From CAZOIA01 sp964579675 (GTDB lineage: Bacteria > Planctomycetota > Phycisphaerae > UBA1845 > PWPN01), in contig CAZOIA010000210.1 in the NCBI GenBank assembly GCA_964579675.1, forward strand, positions 1 through 9,261: 9,261 nucleotides of DNA. Direction: 5' to 3'. Position numbers and translations under genes: made by a program. Shown here piece by piece: positions 1 through 5,823 of this stretch (the first letter of the stretch is position 1; every line of letters starts with the position of its first letter). The notes beneath the pieces are model-generated. The model had not been told where the DNA came from. It made no database searches and saw nothing but the letters and a program-made list of their open reading frames with translations.

Positions 1-1
1 G

Positions 2-808
2 GCCGAGCGCCCGGGCCAGAGCCGCGGGATTCCCGAGATCACCAGCTCGCTGTCGCTGTTCGCCATGCTGCGGCGCTACACGCTGGCGGTCCTGGGATCG
101 GCCGAGCAGGCGGCCCTGCCCAGTGGCGTGATCTATACCGACGCCCCGGCCGATACCGAGACCTCGGAGGTCGAGCCACTGGACACCGTCGAGATGGACC
201 GCGGCACGTGGATGACCATGCCCTTCGGCTGGAAGATCGGCCAGGTCAAGGCCGAGCAACCCACGACGGTCTACGGCGACTTCAAGCACGAGGTGATCAA
301 CGAGATCTCCCGCTGTTTGAACATGCCGTTCAACATCGCCGCGGGCAACAGCTCGGGCTACAACTACGCCTCCGGCCGACTCGATCACCAAGCGTTCTTC
401 AAGGCGATCCGTATCGACCAAAACCACCTCGGCGACGTGGTCCTGGACCGCGTCCTCAGGGCGTGGCTCGACGAGGCCGTGTTGATCGAAGGGTATCTCC
501 CGCAGTCCATTCGCACGCTTGATGCGGATTTCAGCCACCAGTGGTTCTGGGACGGCTTCGAGCACGTTGATCCGGCCAAGGAGGCCAACGCGCAGGCGAC
601 CCGCCTCGCAAGTCATACCACCACGCTCGCCGCCGAGTATGCCAAGGCGGGTCTGGATTGGGAGAGTGAGCTTCGCCAGCGGGCCCGCGAGGTCGAACTG
701 ATGCGCGAGCTGGGGCTGGAGCAGTCCGGAGTCCGCAGTCCGGATTCCGGAGACGCTGAGGAAGACGACGTCACGGAGGACGAAGATGCCGTTGCCGAAA
801 CGGCATGA
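2..808 (+). CDS. Phage portal protein, lambda gpB type (5' end missing)
   Basis: The portal is the ring at the special capsid vertex through which DNA is packaged and to which the tail connects. The frame is open from base 2, so the gene begins before the window; an ATG at 65 is internal. The first visible codons read RPGQSRGIPEI followed by a helical stretch ending LRRYTLAVLGSAEQAA, the pattern of lambda-type portals (RPGQ.RG.P.., then ..Y..AEL). Further on are NYASGRLDHQAFF and FWDGFEHVDPAKEANA, matching the family's conserved C-terminal half (W....HVDP.KEA, then DWE...Q.A.E). The protein ends in a disordered acidic tail (SPDSGDAEEDDVTEDEDA). It overlaps the next gene by 23 bases. A terminase gene is expected just upstream. 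The family assignment is from recognised motifs and I am quite sure of it. Confidence 0.9.
   Translation, partial: AERPGQSRGIPEITSSLSLFAMLRRYTLAVLGSAEQAALPSGVIYTDAPADTETSEVEPLDTVEMDRGTWMTMPFGWKIGQVKAEQPTTVYGDFKHEVINEISRCLNMPFNIAAGNSSGYNYASGRLDHQAFFKAIRIDQNHLGDVVLDRVLRAWLDEAVLIEGYLPQSIRTLDADFSHQWFWDGFEHVDPAKEANAQATRLASHTTTLAAEYAKAGLDWESELRQRAREVELMRELGLEQSGVRSPDSGDAEEDDVTEDEDAVAETA
722..749. repeat. Heptanucleotide tandem repeat, four units
   Basis: Four head-to-tail 7-base units of the form (C/G)A(G/T)TCCG: CAGTCCG, GAGTCCG, CAGTCCG, GATTCCG. The same array can be read as two 14-base units with one mismatch. It lies in the part of the portal gene that encodes the disordered tail (SGVRSPDSG). 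Seven is not a multiple of three, so gain or loss of one unit would shift the portal frame. Confidence 0.7.
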
Positions 809-2900
809 CGATGAGCCGCGCGCGGCGTTCGTGCGGCGGTGCATGGAGGATGACGTGATGAAGCGCGAGTTCCCAGACAGCGGTCAGCGGCTCGCTGTGT
901 GTCAGAAGCAGGCGGACGTTTCCGCCACCGGCCACATCGACCTGGTCTGCGACCCCGGCAACATCACGATCGAGGCTGCCCAGGCCGAGGGCGATGGCGA
1001 GTCAATCCCGCGCTTCACGATGGTGGCGTACTCGGGCGATGCGATGCGCATCGAGGGCTGGCGGTTCCCGGTGGTCGTGGACTTCGCGGGGCTCATGATC
1101 CCGTCGCAGCGCCGGCCTGTTCGGTTCGGGCACAGCATGTACGCCGGCGTGGGGCACACGGAGCGCATCGCCGTCGAGAACGGCCGGCTGGTGGCCGAGG
1201 GCGTCGTGTCTCGCGACACGCTCGCGGCCCGGGAGGTCGTAGCGAGTGGAAGGCGAGGTTTCCCGTGGCAGGCGTCGCTCGGCGCGGCCGTGCAGCAGTC
1301 CGAGTTCGTCCGAGCCGGCAAGGCGATGACGGTCAACAGCCGGACGTTCGAGGGCCCGCTATACGTTGCCCGCAAGACAGTGCTGGGCGAAATCAGCTTC
1401 GTGGACCTCGGGGCAGACAGTAATACGGCCGCGACCATCGCGGCACAACAGCAGGAGAGTCAATCCATGGACGAGACGAAAGACACGGAGGTCGTTGAGG
1501 CTTCTGAGGCGCCGGCCGAGCCGGAAGTCACGCGTGACCAGGCGGCGGACGAGGCCGGCAAGGAGGCCGGCCCGCCCGTCGATCCGGTGCCGGAGATCCG
1601 CGCGCAGGCCATCGCCGAGACGAAACGCCTCGCCGCGATCCGGCGCATCTGCAACGGCCGGTTCCCGGAGGTCGAAGAGAAAGCCATTGCCGAGGGCTGG
1701 AGCACGGACAAGTGCGAGCTCGAGGTCCTCCGCGCCTCACGGCCCAAGGCGCCGGCCGTGCACGTGGTGGACAACGCGATGGACGGCCAGGTCCTCGAGG
1801 CCGCGTGCATGCTGACCGCCAAGCTCGCGGACGTGGAGGAACTCCACGACGAGAAGACGCTCGAGACGGCCAGCAAGCGGTTTCGGGGCGGGATCGGTTT
1901 GCAGGAATTGCTGCTGGAGGCAGCCTGGGCCAACGGCTTCACCGGTCGCAACTTCCGCGACAGCCGGTCCGTGCTTCGCTACGCCTTCGGCCACAACCTT
2001 CAGGCCGCGTTCTCGACGATCGACATCGGCGGGATCCTGTCGAACGTGGCGAACAAGTTCTTGCTCGAGGGCTTCTTCAGCGTCGAGCGGACGTGGCGGA
2101 ACATCACGTCCGTCCGCAACGTCAGCGACTTCAAGACGGTCACGAGCTACCGGTTGATCGGCAAGGACCAGTACGAGCAGGTCGCCCCCGGCGGCGAACT
2201 CAAACATGGCACCCTGGGTGAGGAGAGCTATTCCAATAAGGCCGACACGTATGGCCTGCTCCTGTCCATCGACCGGCGGGACGTCATCAACGACGACCTG
2301 GGGGCGATTACGACGGTGCCCCGCAAGCTCGGGCGCGGTTCGGGCCTGAAGATCAACGACGTGTTCTGGACCATCTTCCTGAACAACGCCAACTTCTTCA
2401 AGGCCGCCAACAACAACTACCTCGAGGGCGCCGACACCGTCCTGAGCATCGACGGTCTGAGCAAGGCCGAGCAGACGTTCATGGACCAGACGGATGCCGA
2501 CGGAAAGCCGATCGGCATCATGCCGGCGGTTCTGCTGGTGCCCACGGCGCTCTCGGCGATGTCGACGATGCTGTTCAAGTCGCTGGAGATCCGCGACACG
2601 ACGGCCAGCACCAAGTACCCGGTGGCCAACCCGCACGCGGGCAAGTTCCGGGCCGAGGTCAGCCGCTACCTGGCCAGCGCTCAGTACACGGGCTCGTCGG
2701 CCAAGGCGTGGTACTTGCTGGCCGATCCGAACGACCTGCCCGTGATCGAGGTCGCGTTCCTGAACGGCCAGGAGTCACCGACGATCGAGACGGCCGAGGC
2801 GGACTTCCACGTACTGGGCGTCCAGATGCGCGGCTACCACGATTTCGGTGTCGCGCTGCAGGAGCCCAAGGGCGGCGTGAAGGCGAAGGGCGGGGCATGA
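786..2900 (+). CDS. Prohead protease / scaffold / major capsid protein fusion
   Basis: This 704-residue protein carries capsid maturation and shell functions on one chain. Residues 1-42 (MPLPKR... RCM...VMK.EFPD..QRLAVC) match a short motif often seen at the start of phage prohead proteases. Residues about 50-222 are the protease: FGHS gives the likely catalytic His116 and FPWQASLGA the likely Ser164, 48 residues apart. The segment ends VLGEISFVDLGADSNT, typical of HK97-type proteases. Residues about 222-270 are acidic and Ala/Pro/Glu-rich, scaffold-like. Residues about 275-320 are helical. Residues about 370-700 are a gpT/HK97-fold capsid protein: SDFK, GELKHGTLGEE, ADTYG, INDDLGAITTVP, NNNYLEGADT, WYLLADPNDLP, LGVQMRGYHDFG. 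GGAGGA at 775-780 sits 5 bases before the ATG. I infer self-cleavage near residue 225-330 to free the capsid part; the cut site is not visible. Confidence 0.93.
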   Translation: MPLPKRHDDEPRAAFVRRCMEDDVMKREFPDSGQRLAVCQKQADVSATGHIDLVCDPGNITIEAAQAEGDGESIPRFTMVAYSGDAMRIEGWRFPVVVDFAGLMIPSQRRPVRFGHSMYAGVGHTERIAVENGRLVAEGVVSRDTLAAREVVASGRRGFPWQASLGAAVQQSEFVRAGKAMTVNSRTFEGPLYVARKTVLGEISFVDLGADSNTAATIAAQQQESQSMDETKDTEVVEASEAPAEPEVTRDQAADEAGKEAGPPVDPVPEIRAQAIAETKRLAAIRRICNGRFPEVEEKAIAEGWSTDKCELEVLRASRPKAPAVHVVDNAMDGQVLEAACMLTAKLADVEELHDEKTLETASKRFRGGIGLQELLLEAAWANGFTGRNFRDSRSVLRYAFGHNLQAAFSTIDIGGILSNVANKFLLEGFFSVERTWRNITSVRNVSDFKTVTSYRLIGKDQYEQVAPGGELKHGTLGEESYSNKADTYGLLLSIDRRDVINDDLGAITTVPRKLGRGSGLKINDVFWTIFLNNANFFKAANNNYLEGADTVLSIDGLSKAEQTFMDQTDADGKPIGIMPAVLLVPTALSAMSTMLFKSLEIRDTTASTKYPVANPHAGKFRAEVSRYLASAQYTGSSAKAWYLLADPNDLPVIEVAFLNGQESPTIETAEADFHVLGVQMRGYHDFGVALQEPKGGVKAKGGA
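1453..1469 (+). promoter_or_regulatory. Internal ribosome binding site and ATG inside the protease/capsid gene
   Basis: AGGAGAG (1453-1459) is followed by ATG at 1467-1469, in frame with the fusion (codon 228). It falls exactly where the protease domain ends and the acidic linker begins (QQQESQS then MDETKD). The spacing is normal and the site is as good as those of the separate genes here. Starting here would give a 477-residue scaffold+capsid protein without protease. That use is inferred; chance occurrence cannot be excluded. Confidence 0.45.
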
Positions 2901-2973
2901 GTCGGTTCTGGGCGAGAAGGCACGCCAGGCGGAGGTGATGAACGCACAGTCTCCGCCTCTCCTGAACCGCTGA
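2897..2973 (+). other. Two coupled micro-ORFs and a hairpin between capsid and decoration genes
   Basis: The 95-base gap after the capsid gene holds no normal gene. An ATGA overlap with the capsid stop opens a 13-codon frame (2897-2938, MSRFWARRHARRR). Its TGA overlaps an ATG that opens an 11-codon frame (2938-2973, MNAQSPPLLNR). GGAGGTGAT at 2931-2939 is a nine-base match to the 16S anti-Shine-Dalgarno. An exact 8-base inverted repeat, AGGCGGAG (2927-2934) and CTCCGCCT (2951-2958), could form a hairpin with a 16-base loop covering part of it. No T-run follows, so it is not a classic terminator. Translation of either micro-ORF is unproven. Confidence 0.3.
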
Positions 2974-2995
2974 TTGCCGTGAAGAGGCGACACGG

Positions 2996-3343
2996 ATGTT
3001 GGCCAGATTCATTCATGCCGGCGATGCGATCGACTACACCCCCACGGCTGATGTCGCCGCCGGGGATGTTGTCGTGCTCAACAATCTGGTGGGTGTGGCT
3101 CGGAGCGATATCCAGGCGAACACACTGGGGTCCCTGGCGATCCGGGGAGTGTTCGAGTTCCCCAAGGTCACCGGGGACAGCGCCTTCGTGCTGATCGGGA
3201 TGGCGGTCTACTGGGATGCGGCCAGTCGGCTGGCCACCCCCTGGAGCGACGGTGGAGCCAACAAACTGCTGGGCAAAGCGGTATCGACGGCTGGCGAGAA
3301 CGATCTCACCGTCCTCGTGCTGCTGCAACAGTTGATGACTTAG
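2996..3343 (+). CDS. DUF2190-type capsid decoration protein, first copy
   Basis: This 115-residue protein belongs to the DUF2190 group, small beta-rich proteins encoded right after the phage capsid gene and thought to decorate or cement the shell. Seen here: N-terminal FIHAGDAIDYTPTADVAAGD, then VVV..LVGVA, G.LAI.GVFEFPK, VYWD, and ANKLLGKAV near the end, with a final beta-strand (LTVLVLL). GAGG at 2984-2987 precedes the ATG. The next gene is a clear paralogue, identical at roughly 60% of the first 75 residues by hand alignment; the C-terminal third differs more. This copy has lost the charged end seen in copy two. I infer that both bind the outer capsid surface, perhaps at different sites. 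Confidence 0.82.
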   Translation: MLARFIHAGDAIDYTPTADVAAGDVVVLNNLVGVARSDIQANTLGSLAIRGVFEFPKVTGDSAFVLIGMAVYWDAASRLATPWSDGGANKLLGKAVSTAGENDLTVLVLLQQLMT

Positions 3344-3375
3344 CGGATGAGGGGATTAACAAGGAGACGAAGGAC

Positions 3376-3714
3376 ATGTTGACAACGTTCATTCACGAGG
3401 GCGATGCGGTCGACTACACGCCGGGCGCAGATGTCGCGGCGGGAGATGTGGTCGTTCAGGGTGAGCTGGTCGGCGTCGCGAAGACCCCGATCGCGGCGAA
3501 CGTACCCGGGGCGCTGGCGGTCACGGGCGTCTTCGACTTCCCGAAGGCCACCGGCGGCGGGACCGCGATCACGGTTGGCAACCAGGTCTACTGGGACGTG
3601 GCCGACGGTGAGGCCAAGACCGACGCTGAGGCCGGCGCCAACAAGCTCATCGGCAAAACGGTGAAGGCCGCGGCGGACGCGGATGCGACCGTGCGCGTGC
3701 GACTGAGCCAGTGA
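3376..3714 (+). CDS. DUF2190-type capsid decoration protein, second copy
   Basis: This 112-residue protein is the tandem partner of the gene before it and closer to the family pattern I know: FIHEGDAVDYTPGADVAAGD, GVFDFPKATGGG, QVYWDVADG, GANKLIGKTVKAAADADATVRVRL. It has no signal peptide or membrane segment. AAGGAG at 3361-3366 lies 9 bases before the ATG, a stronger ribosome site than that of copy one, so this copy may be made in larger amount (inference). The 32 bases between the two genes hold only this site. A cement or decoration role at the capsid surface follows from family and position. Confidence 0.85.
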   Translation: MLTTFIHEGDAVDYTPGADVAAGDVVVQGELVGVAKTPIAANVPGALAVTGVFDFPKATGGGTAITVGNQVYWDVADGEAKTDAEAGANKLIGKTVKAAADADATVRVRLSQ

Positions 3715-3721
3715 GGCACCG

Positions 3722-4108
3722 ATGGCGGACCTGCTTGAGAAGGGCGCGGCCTGGCTGGAGGACCAACGTCATGAGCACATGACGCGGACGGTGGTCTACG
3801 AGCGCGACGGCGAGTCCGTTGAGGTCGCGGCCACCGTCGGGCAGACAGTCTTTCGGATCGACGACGGATACGGCGCCACGATTCGGCACGTGCGGCGGGA
3901 TTATCTGATCCGGACGGCCGACTTGGTGCTCGGCGGTCAGCCGACACTGCCGCAACGCGGTGACCGGATCAAAGAGACGCAGGACAGCAAGGTGTTTGTT
4001 CACGAGGTCATGGGACCGGGCGGCAACGAGCCCGACTGGCGGTATTCGGACCCCTACCGCCGGACATTGCGCATCCACACCAAGCACGTGGCGACGGAGG
4101 AGGCATAA
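3722..4108 (+). CDS. Head-tail connector-like protein
   Basis: This 128-residue soluble protein follows the decoration genes, where phages place head-completion or stopper proteins (the lambda FII position). Its start reads MADLLEKGAAWLEDQRHEHM, an amphipathic helix, followed by beta-rich sequence (TVVYERDGESVEVAATVG), DYLI.TADLVLGGQ, PQRGDRI at 77-83, VFVHEVMGPGG at 91-101 and WRYSDPYRRTLRIHTKHV at 106-122. A P..GD.I element followed by a short beta segment and W..SD is what I associate with small head-tail joining proteins. That link is by pattern and place, not by a firm family match. GTGAGG overlapping the previous stop supplies a ribosome site. Confidence 0.6.
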   Translation: MADLLEKGAAWLEDQRHEHMTRTVVYERDGESVEVAATVGQTVFRIDDGYGATIRHVRRDYLIRTADLVLGGQPTLPQRGDRIKETQDSKVFVHEVMGPGGNEPDWRYSDPYRRTLRIHTKHVATEEA

Positions 4109-4111
4109 GTG
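4096..4111 (+). promoter_or_regulatory. Ribosome site fixing a GTG start
   Basis: GGAGGAGG at 4096-4103 lies 5 bases before GTG 4109, which directly follows the TAA of the previous gene. The alternative in-frame ATG at 4121 is 17 bases from the site, so GTG is preferred. Confidence 0.6.
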
Positions 4112-4357
4112 GAAGACTGGATGATCCAACCGGTGGTGCAGTACGGCTTCCTCGGTTTCTCCATGGTGCTGCTGGGCGTGGTCATCTGGCTGATCCGGAA
4201 GCTGCTGGATGTCCTGGAGGCCAACAACCAGATCATCGCTGCCAACACAGAGGCGATTCGCGACCTGACGGCGATGACCAGTGATCTCATGAAACTGAAC
4301 CGCTCGTTGCACGACAAGATCATCTCGCGGCCGTGTATTGCCCGGGAGGAAGTGTGA
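4109..4357 (+). CDS. Small single-span membrane protein with coiled-coil tail
   Basis: This 82-residue protein starts at a GTG. It has one hydrophobic segment at about residues 13-30 (FLGFSMVLLGVVIWLI), a basic KLLD boundary, then a helical, heptad-like stretch to about residue 72 (VLEANNQIIAANTEAIRDLTAM... LMKLNRSLHDKI). This layout of an N-terminal membrane helix plus coiled coil resembles BhlA/UviB-type holin-like proteins. A holin among head-tail connector genes would be unusual, so it could instead be a membrane-associated morphogenesis factor. I do not recognise a specific family. The gene has no gap to either neighbour, which suggests translational coupling. Confidence 0.65.
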   Translation: MEDWMIQPVVQYGFLGFSMVLLGVVIWLIRKLLDVLEANNQIIAANTEAIRDLTAMTSDLMKLNRSLHDKIISRPCIAREEV

Positions 4358-4361
4358 CGTG
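4344..4361 (+). promoter_or_regulatory. Ribosome site fixing a GTG start
   Basis: GGGAGGA at 4344-4350 lies 8 bases before GTG 4359, one base after the previous stop. An in-frame TTG at 4338 lies before this site and cannot use it, so the longer version of the next gene is rejected. Confidence 0.65.
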
Positions 4362-4787
4362 GCTGACATCACTGACATCGCCGATGCCGTCGCCGCCGAG
4401 CTGAACGCCGGCTCGTTCGGTCAGGAGTTCACCGCCGAGCGGCACTATCGGCCGGTGTTCGACTTGCCGGAGATGGGGACGCTGCACGTGACGGTGGTTC
4501 CCCAGGGCATGACGATCGAAACGGCCGGCCGGGGCCGAAGCCAACACGACTGCCGGATCGACATTGCGGTGCAGAAGAAGTTCGAGAACGGCGATGCAGA
4601 CGAGCTCGACCCGCTGATGGCGCTGGTGGAGCAGATCGCGGACCACTTCCGGTTCAAGCGGCTCGAAGGGCTCCCTGATGCGGTGTGGGTCAAAACGGAG
4701 AACGCGCCCATCTACGCCGCCGAGCACATGGAGCAGAACCGGGTGTTCACCAGCGTCCTGACGCTGACGTTTCGCGTGGTGAGGTGA
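4359..4787 (+). CDS. Tail terminator / tail completion-like protein
   Basis: This 142-residue protein starts at a GTG. It opens with a helix (ADITDIADAVAAELNAGSF), then beta strands (HYRPVFDLPEMGTLHVTVVPQGMTI), RSQHDCRIDIAVQKKF, a helix with DPLMALVEQIADHF, and a final strand TSVLTLTFRVVR. A helix-strand-helix-strand fold of about 140 residues, with an N-terminal helix of the A.A.AAELNAG type, is common to phage tail terminator proteins (the lambda gpU role). Those form the ring that stops tail-tube growth and joins the tail to the head. The call rests on fold pattern, length and neighbourhood and is not certain. It is followed after three bases by the next gene. Confidence 0.55.
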   Translation: MADITDIADAVAAELNAGSFGQEFTAERHYRPVFDLPEMGTLHVTVVPQGMTIETAGRGRSQHDCRIDIAVQKKFENGDADELDPLMALVEQIADHFRFKRLEGLPDAVWVKTENAPIYAAEHMEQNRVFTSVLTLTFRVVR

Positions 4788-4790
4788 TCG

Positions 4791-5219
4791 ATGGCCACCC
4801 AACGTAGATGGATCCAGGCGGCGACGGTGGCGATCGACGAGGCCACCGGCGAGCTGCTGGTCCGCACCGGCGGCGGCATCGAAGTCAAACGCGCGATCAT
4901 CGATGCCGCCAGCGACGCGGCTCAGGGCAACGAAATCATCGCCGGCGTTTCGGGCAAGCGGATCTGTGTGCTCGGTATTTGCCTGCTGGCCGAGGAAGCG
5001 GTGGACGTGACGTTCTACTCGGGGCCGGCAGATACAGGGACGGCATTGACGGGGCCGATTCCGGTCGGCGACCGGGGCGGCTTCGTCCTGCCCATGCCGT
5101 CGGACCCATCGATGCCCTGGCTGCAAACCGAGCCAGGTGAGCCATTGACGGTTGGCCTCAGTGCCGCCTGGCGATGCGGCGGCTGGGCCGTGTACTCCGA
5201 GCAGGAAGCGCAGGCATAG
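4791..5219 (+). CDS. Phage beta-sandwich protein, possible decoration or fibre subunit
   Basis: This 142-residue soluble protein has an N-terminal part (1-45) that is variable-looking, RRWIQAATVAIDEATGELLVRTGGG. Residues about 46-137 show a recurrent phage pattern I have seen in many unnamed structural-region proteins: GKRICVLGICLLAEEAVDVTFYSG, a ALTGPIPV step, FVLP, PW..TEPGEPLTVGLSAA, and GGWAVY at the end. The alternating hydrophobic strands suggest a jelly-roll or beta-sandwich. Such proteins are usually taken as virion surface components, but no function is established that I can cite. It begins the accessory block between the terminator-like gene and the tail core. Its Cys59, Cys64 and Cys129 are unusual for the group. 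Confidence 0.6.
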   Translation: MATQRRWIQAATVAIDEATGELLVRTGGGIEVKRAIIDAASDAAQGNEIIAGVSGKRICVLGICLLAEEAVDVTFYSGPADTGTALTGPIPVGDRGGFVLPMPSDPSMPWLQTEPGEPLTVGLSAAWRCGGWAVYSEQEAQA

Positions 5220-5221
5220 AG

Positions 5222-5440
5222 ATGGCCCGAATCACGATCGATACGACGGACGCTCAATACCAGCGGCTTCTGGACGGACTGACCACATTGCACGACACCC
5301 TCCGGCCGAGGCTCGCGTTGCTGAAGCAGATGGATCGAGGCAGGCAGCAATGGTGGCTGCATCGTGACCCCCTGCTGCGGCAGACGATTCGGTTCACCCG
5401 CGACCTGGCCGCGTTCCTGGACGAGGAGCAAAGCGCATGA
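5222..5440 (+). CDS. Small helical hypothetical protein
   Basis: This 72-residue protein starts at ATG 5222, two bases after the previous stop; AGG at 5212-5214 is a weak ribosome site, so coupling to upstream translation is likely. An in-frame ATG at 5174 would lie deep inside the upstream gene and is rejected. The sequence is mostly helical and basic (YQRLLDGLTTLHDTLRPRLALL, RQQWWLHRDPLLRQTIRF, RDLAAFLDEEQ). It has no signal peptide or membrane span. I do not recognise a family. Its stop overlaps the next start as ATGA. It may be a chaperone or accessory of the neighbouring virion proteins, but that is only a guess from position. Confidence 0.55.
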   Translation: MARITIDTTDAQYQRLLDGLTTLHDTLRPRLALLKQMDRGRQQWWLHRDPLLRQTIRFTRDLAAFLDEEQSA

Positions 5441-5823
5441 CCGAGGGCAAGAACTTCTCCGGCCAGTCGACGCCGTCCATGCTCGACACAGAGTACCGTC
5501 GCTGCAACTTCAGCCAGCCAAGCCCAATCGACGAGGACGGCAAGAAGCGAGGGGTCCGACTGTTCCCCGGGGACGACACGCCACGAGCGTTCATCGACTG
5601 CAACCTGACCAACTGCGAGCCGCCGCCCGGATCCACGGTCACGCGCTGCAACACGAGCGTGATAGAGCCCGACGTGGCGCTGCGAACCGTAGAGGTGGAA
5701 ATCGACGGTGAGATCATCACCCACGAGGTGCGAGGTAGCCGCCTGCATGGCCGCTGGGACGCGGAGACCAAGCGGTACCGCTACCTCTCGCCGCCCATAG
5801 AGACTGAGTGGGGGGTCAGGTAA
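5437..5823 (+). CDS. Cys/Asn-patterned phage protein, pentapeptide-like segment
   Basis: This 128-residue protein is soluble. The N-terminal 75 residues carry RRCNFSQPS, FIDCNLTNCEPPPGSTVTRCNT, with four cysteines (23, 55, 60, 71) in C-N-[FL] contexts. The recurring step of about five residues recalls pentapeptide-repeat coils. A similar F..CNL.N..PP..T.V..CNT string occurs, as I recall, in unnamed phage virion-region proteins. Residues 80-128 are a beta-rich segment (VALRTVEVEIDGEIITHEVRG) and a basic end. It overlaps both neighbours (ATGA in front, TAATG behind), so it is made with the beta-helix protein that follows. A role in building or anchoring a surface fibre or spike is inference. 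Confidence 0.6.
   Translation: MTEGKNFSGQSTPSMLDTEYRRCNFSQPSPIDEDGKKRGVRLFPGDDTPRAFIDCNLTNCEPPPGSTVTRCNTSVIEPDVALRTVEVEIDGEIITHEVRGSRLHGRWDAETKRYRYLSPPIETEWGVR

Noticed and set aside
1737..2636. Long open frame on the minus strand (299 codons) opposite the capsid gene
   Set aside because: It is a GC-rich antisense shadow of a well supported capsid domain, with Arg/His/Val-rich sequence and no recognisable domain.
2927..2958. Rho-independent terminator after the capsid gene
   Set aside because: The perfect stem is present but no T-run follows and the loop is 16 bases; kept only as a possible hairpin.
3647..4378. Minus-strand open frame of 243 codons
   Set aside because: Shadow of the connector-like and membrane protein genes; no domain and no ribosome site of note.
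4320..5126. Minus-strand open frame of 268 codons
   Set aside because: It spans three + strand genes that are each supported by ribosome sites and coupling; its sequence is His/Arg/Ala-rich without structure.
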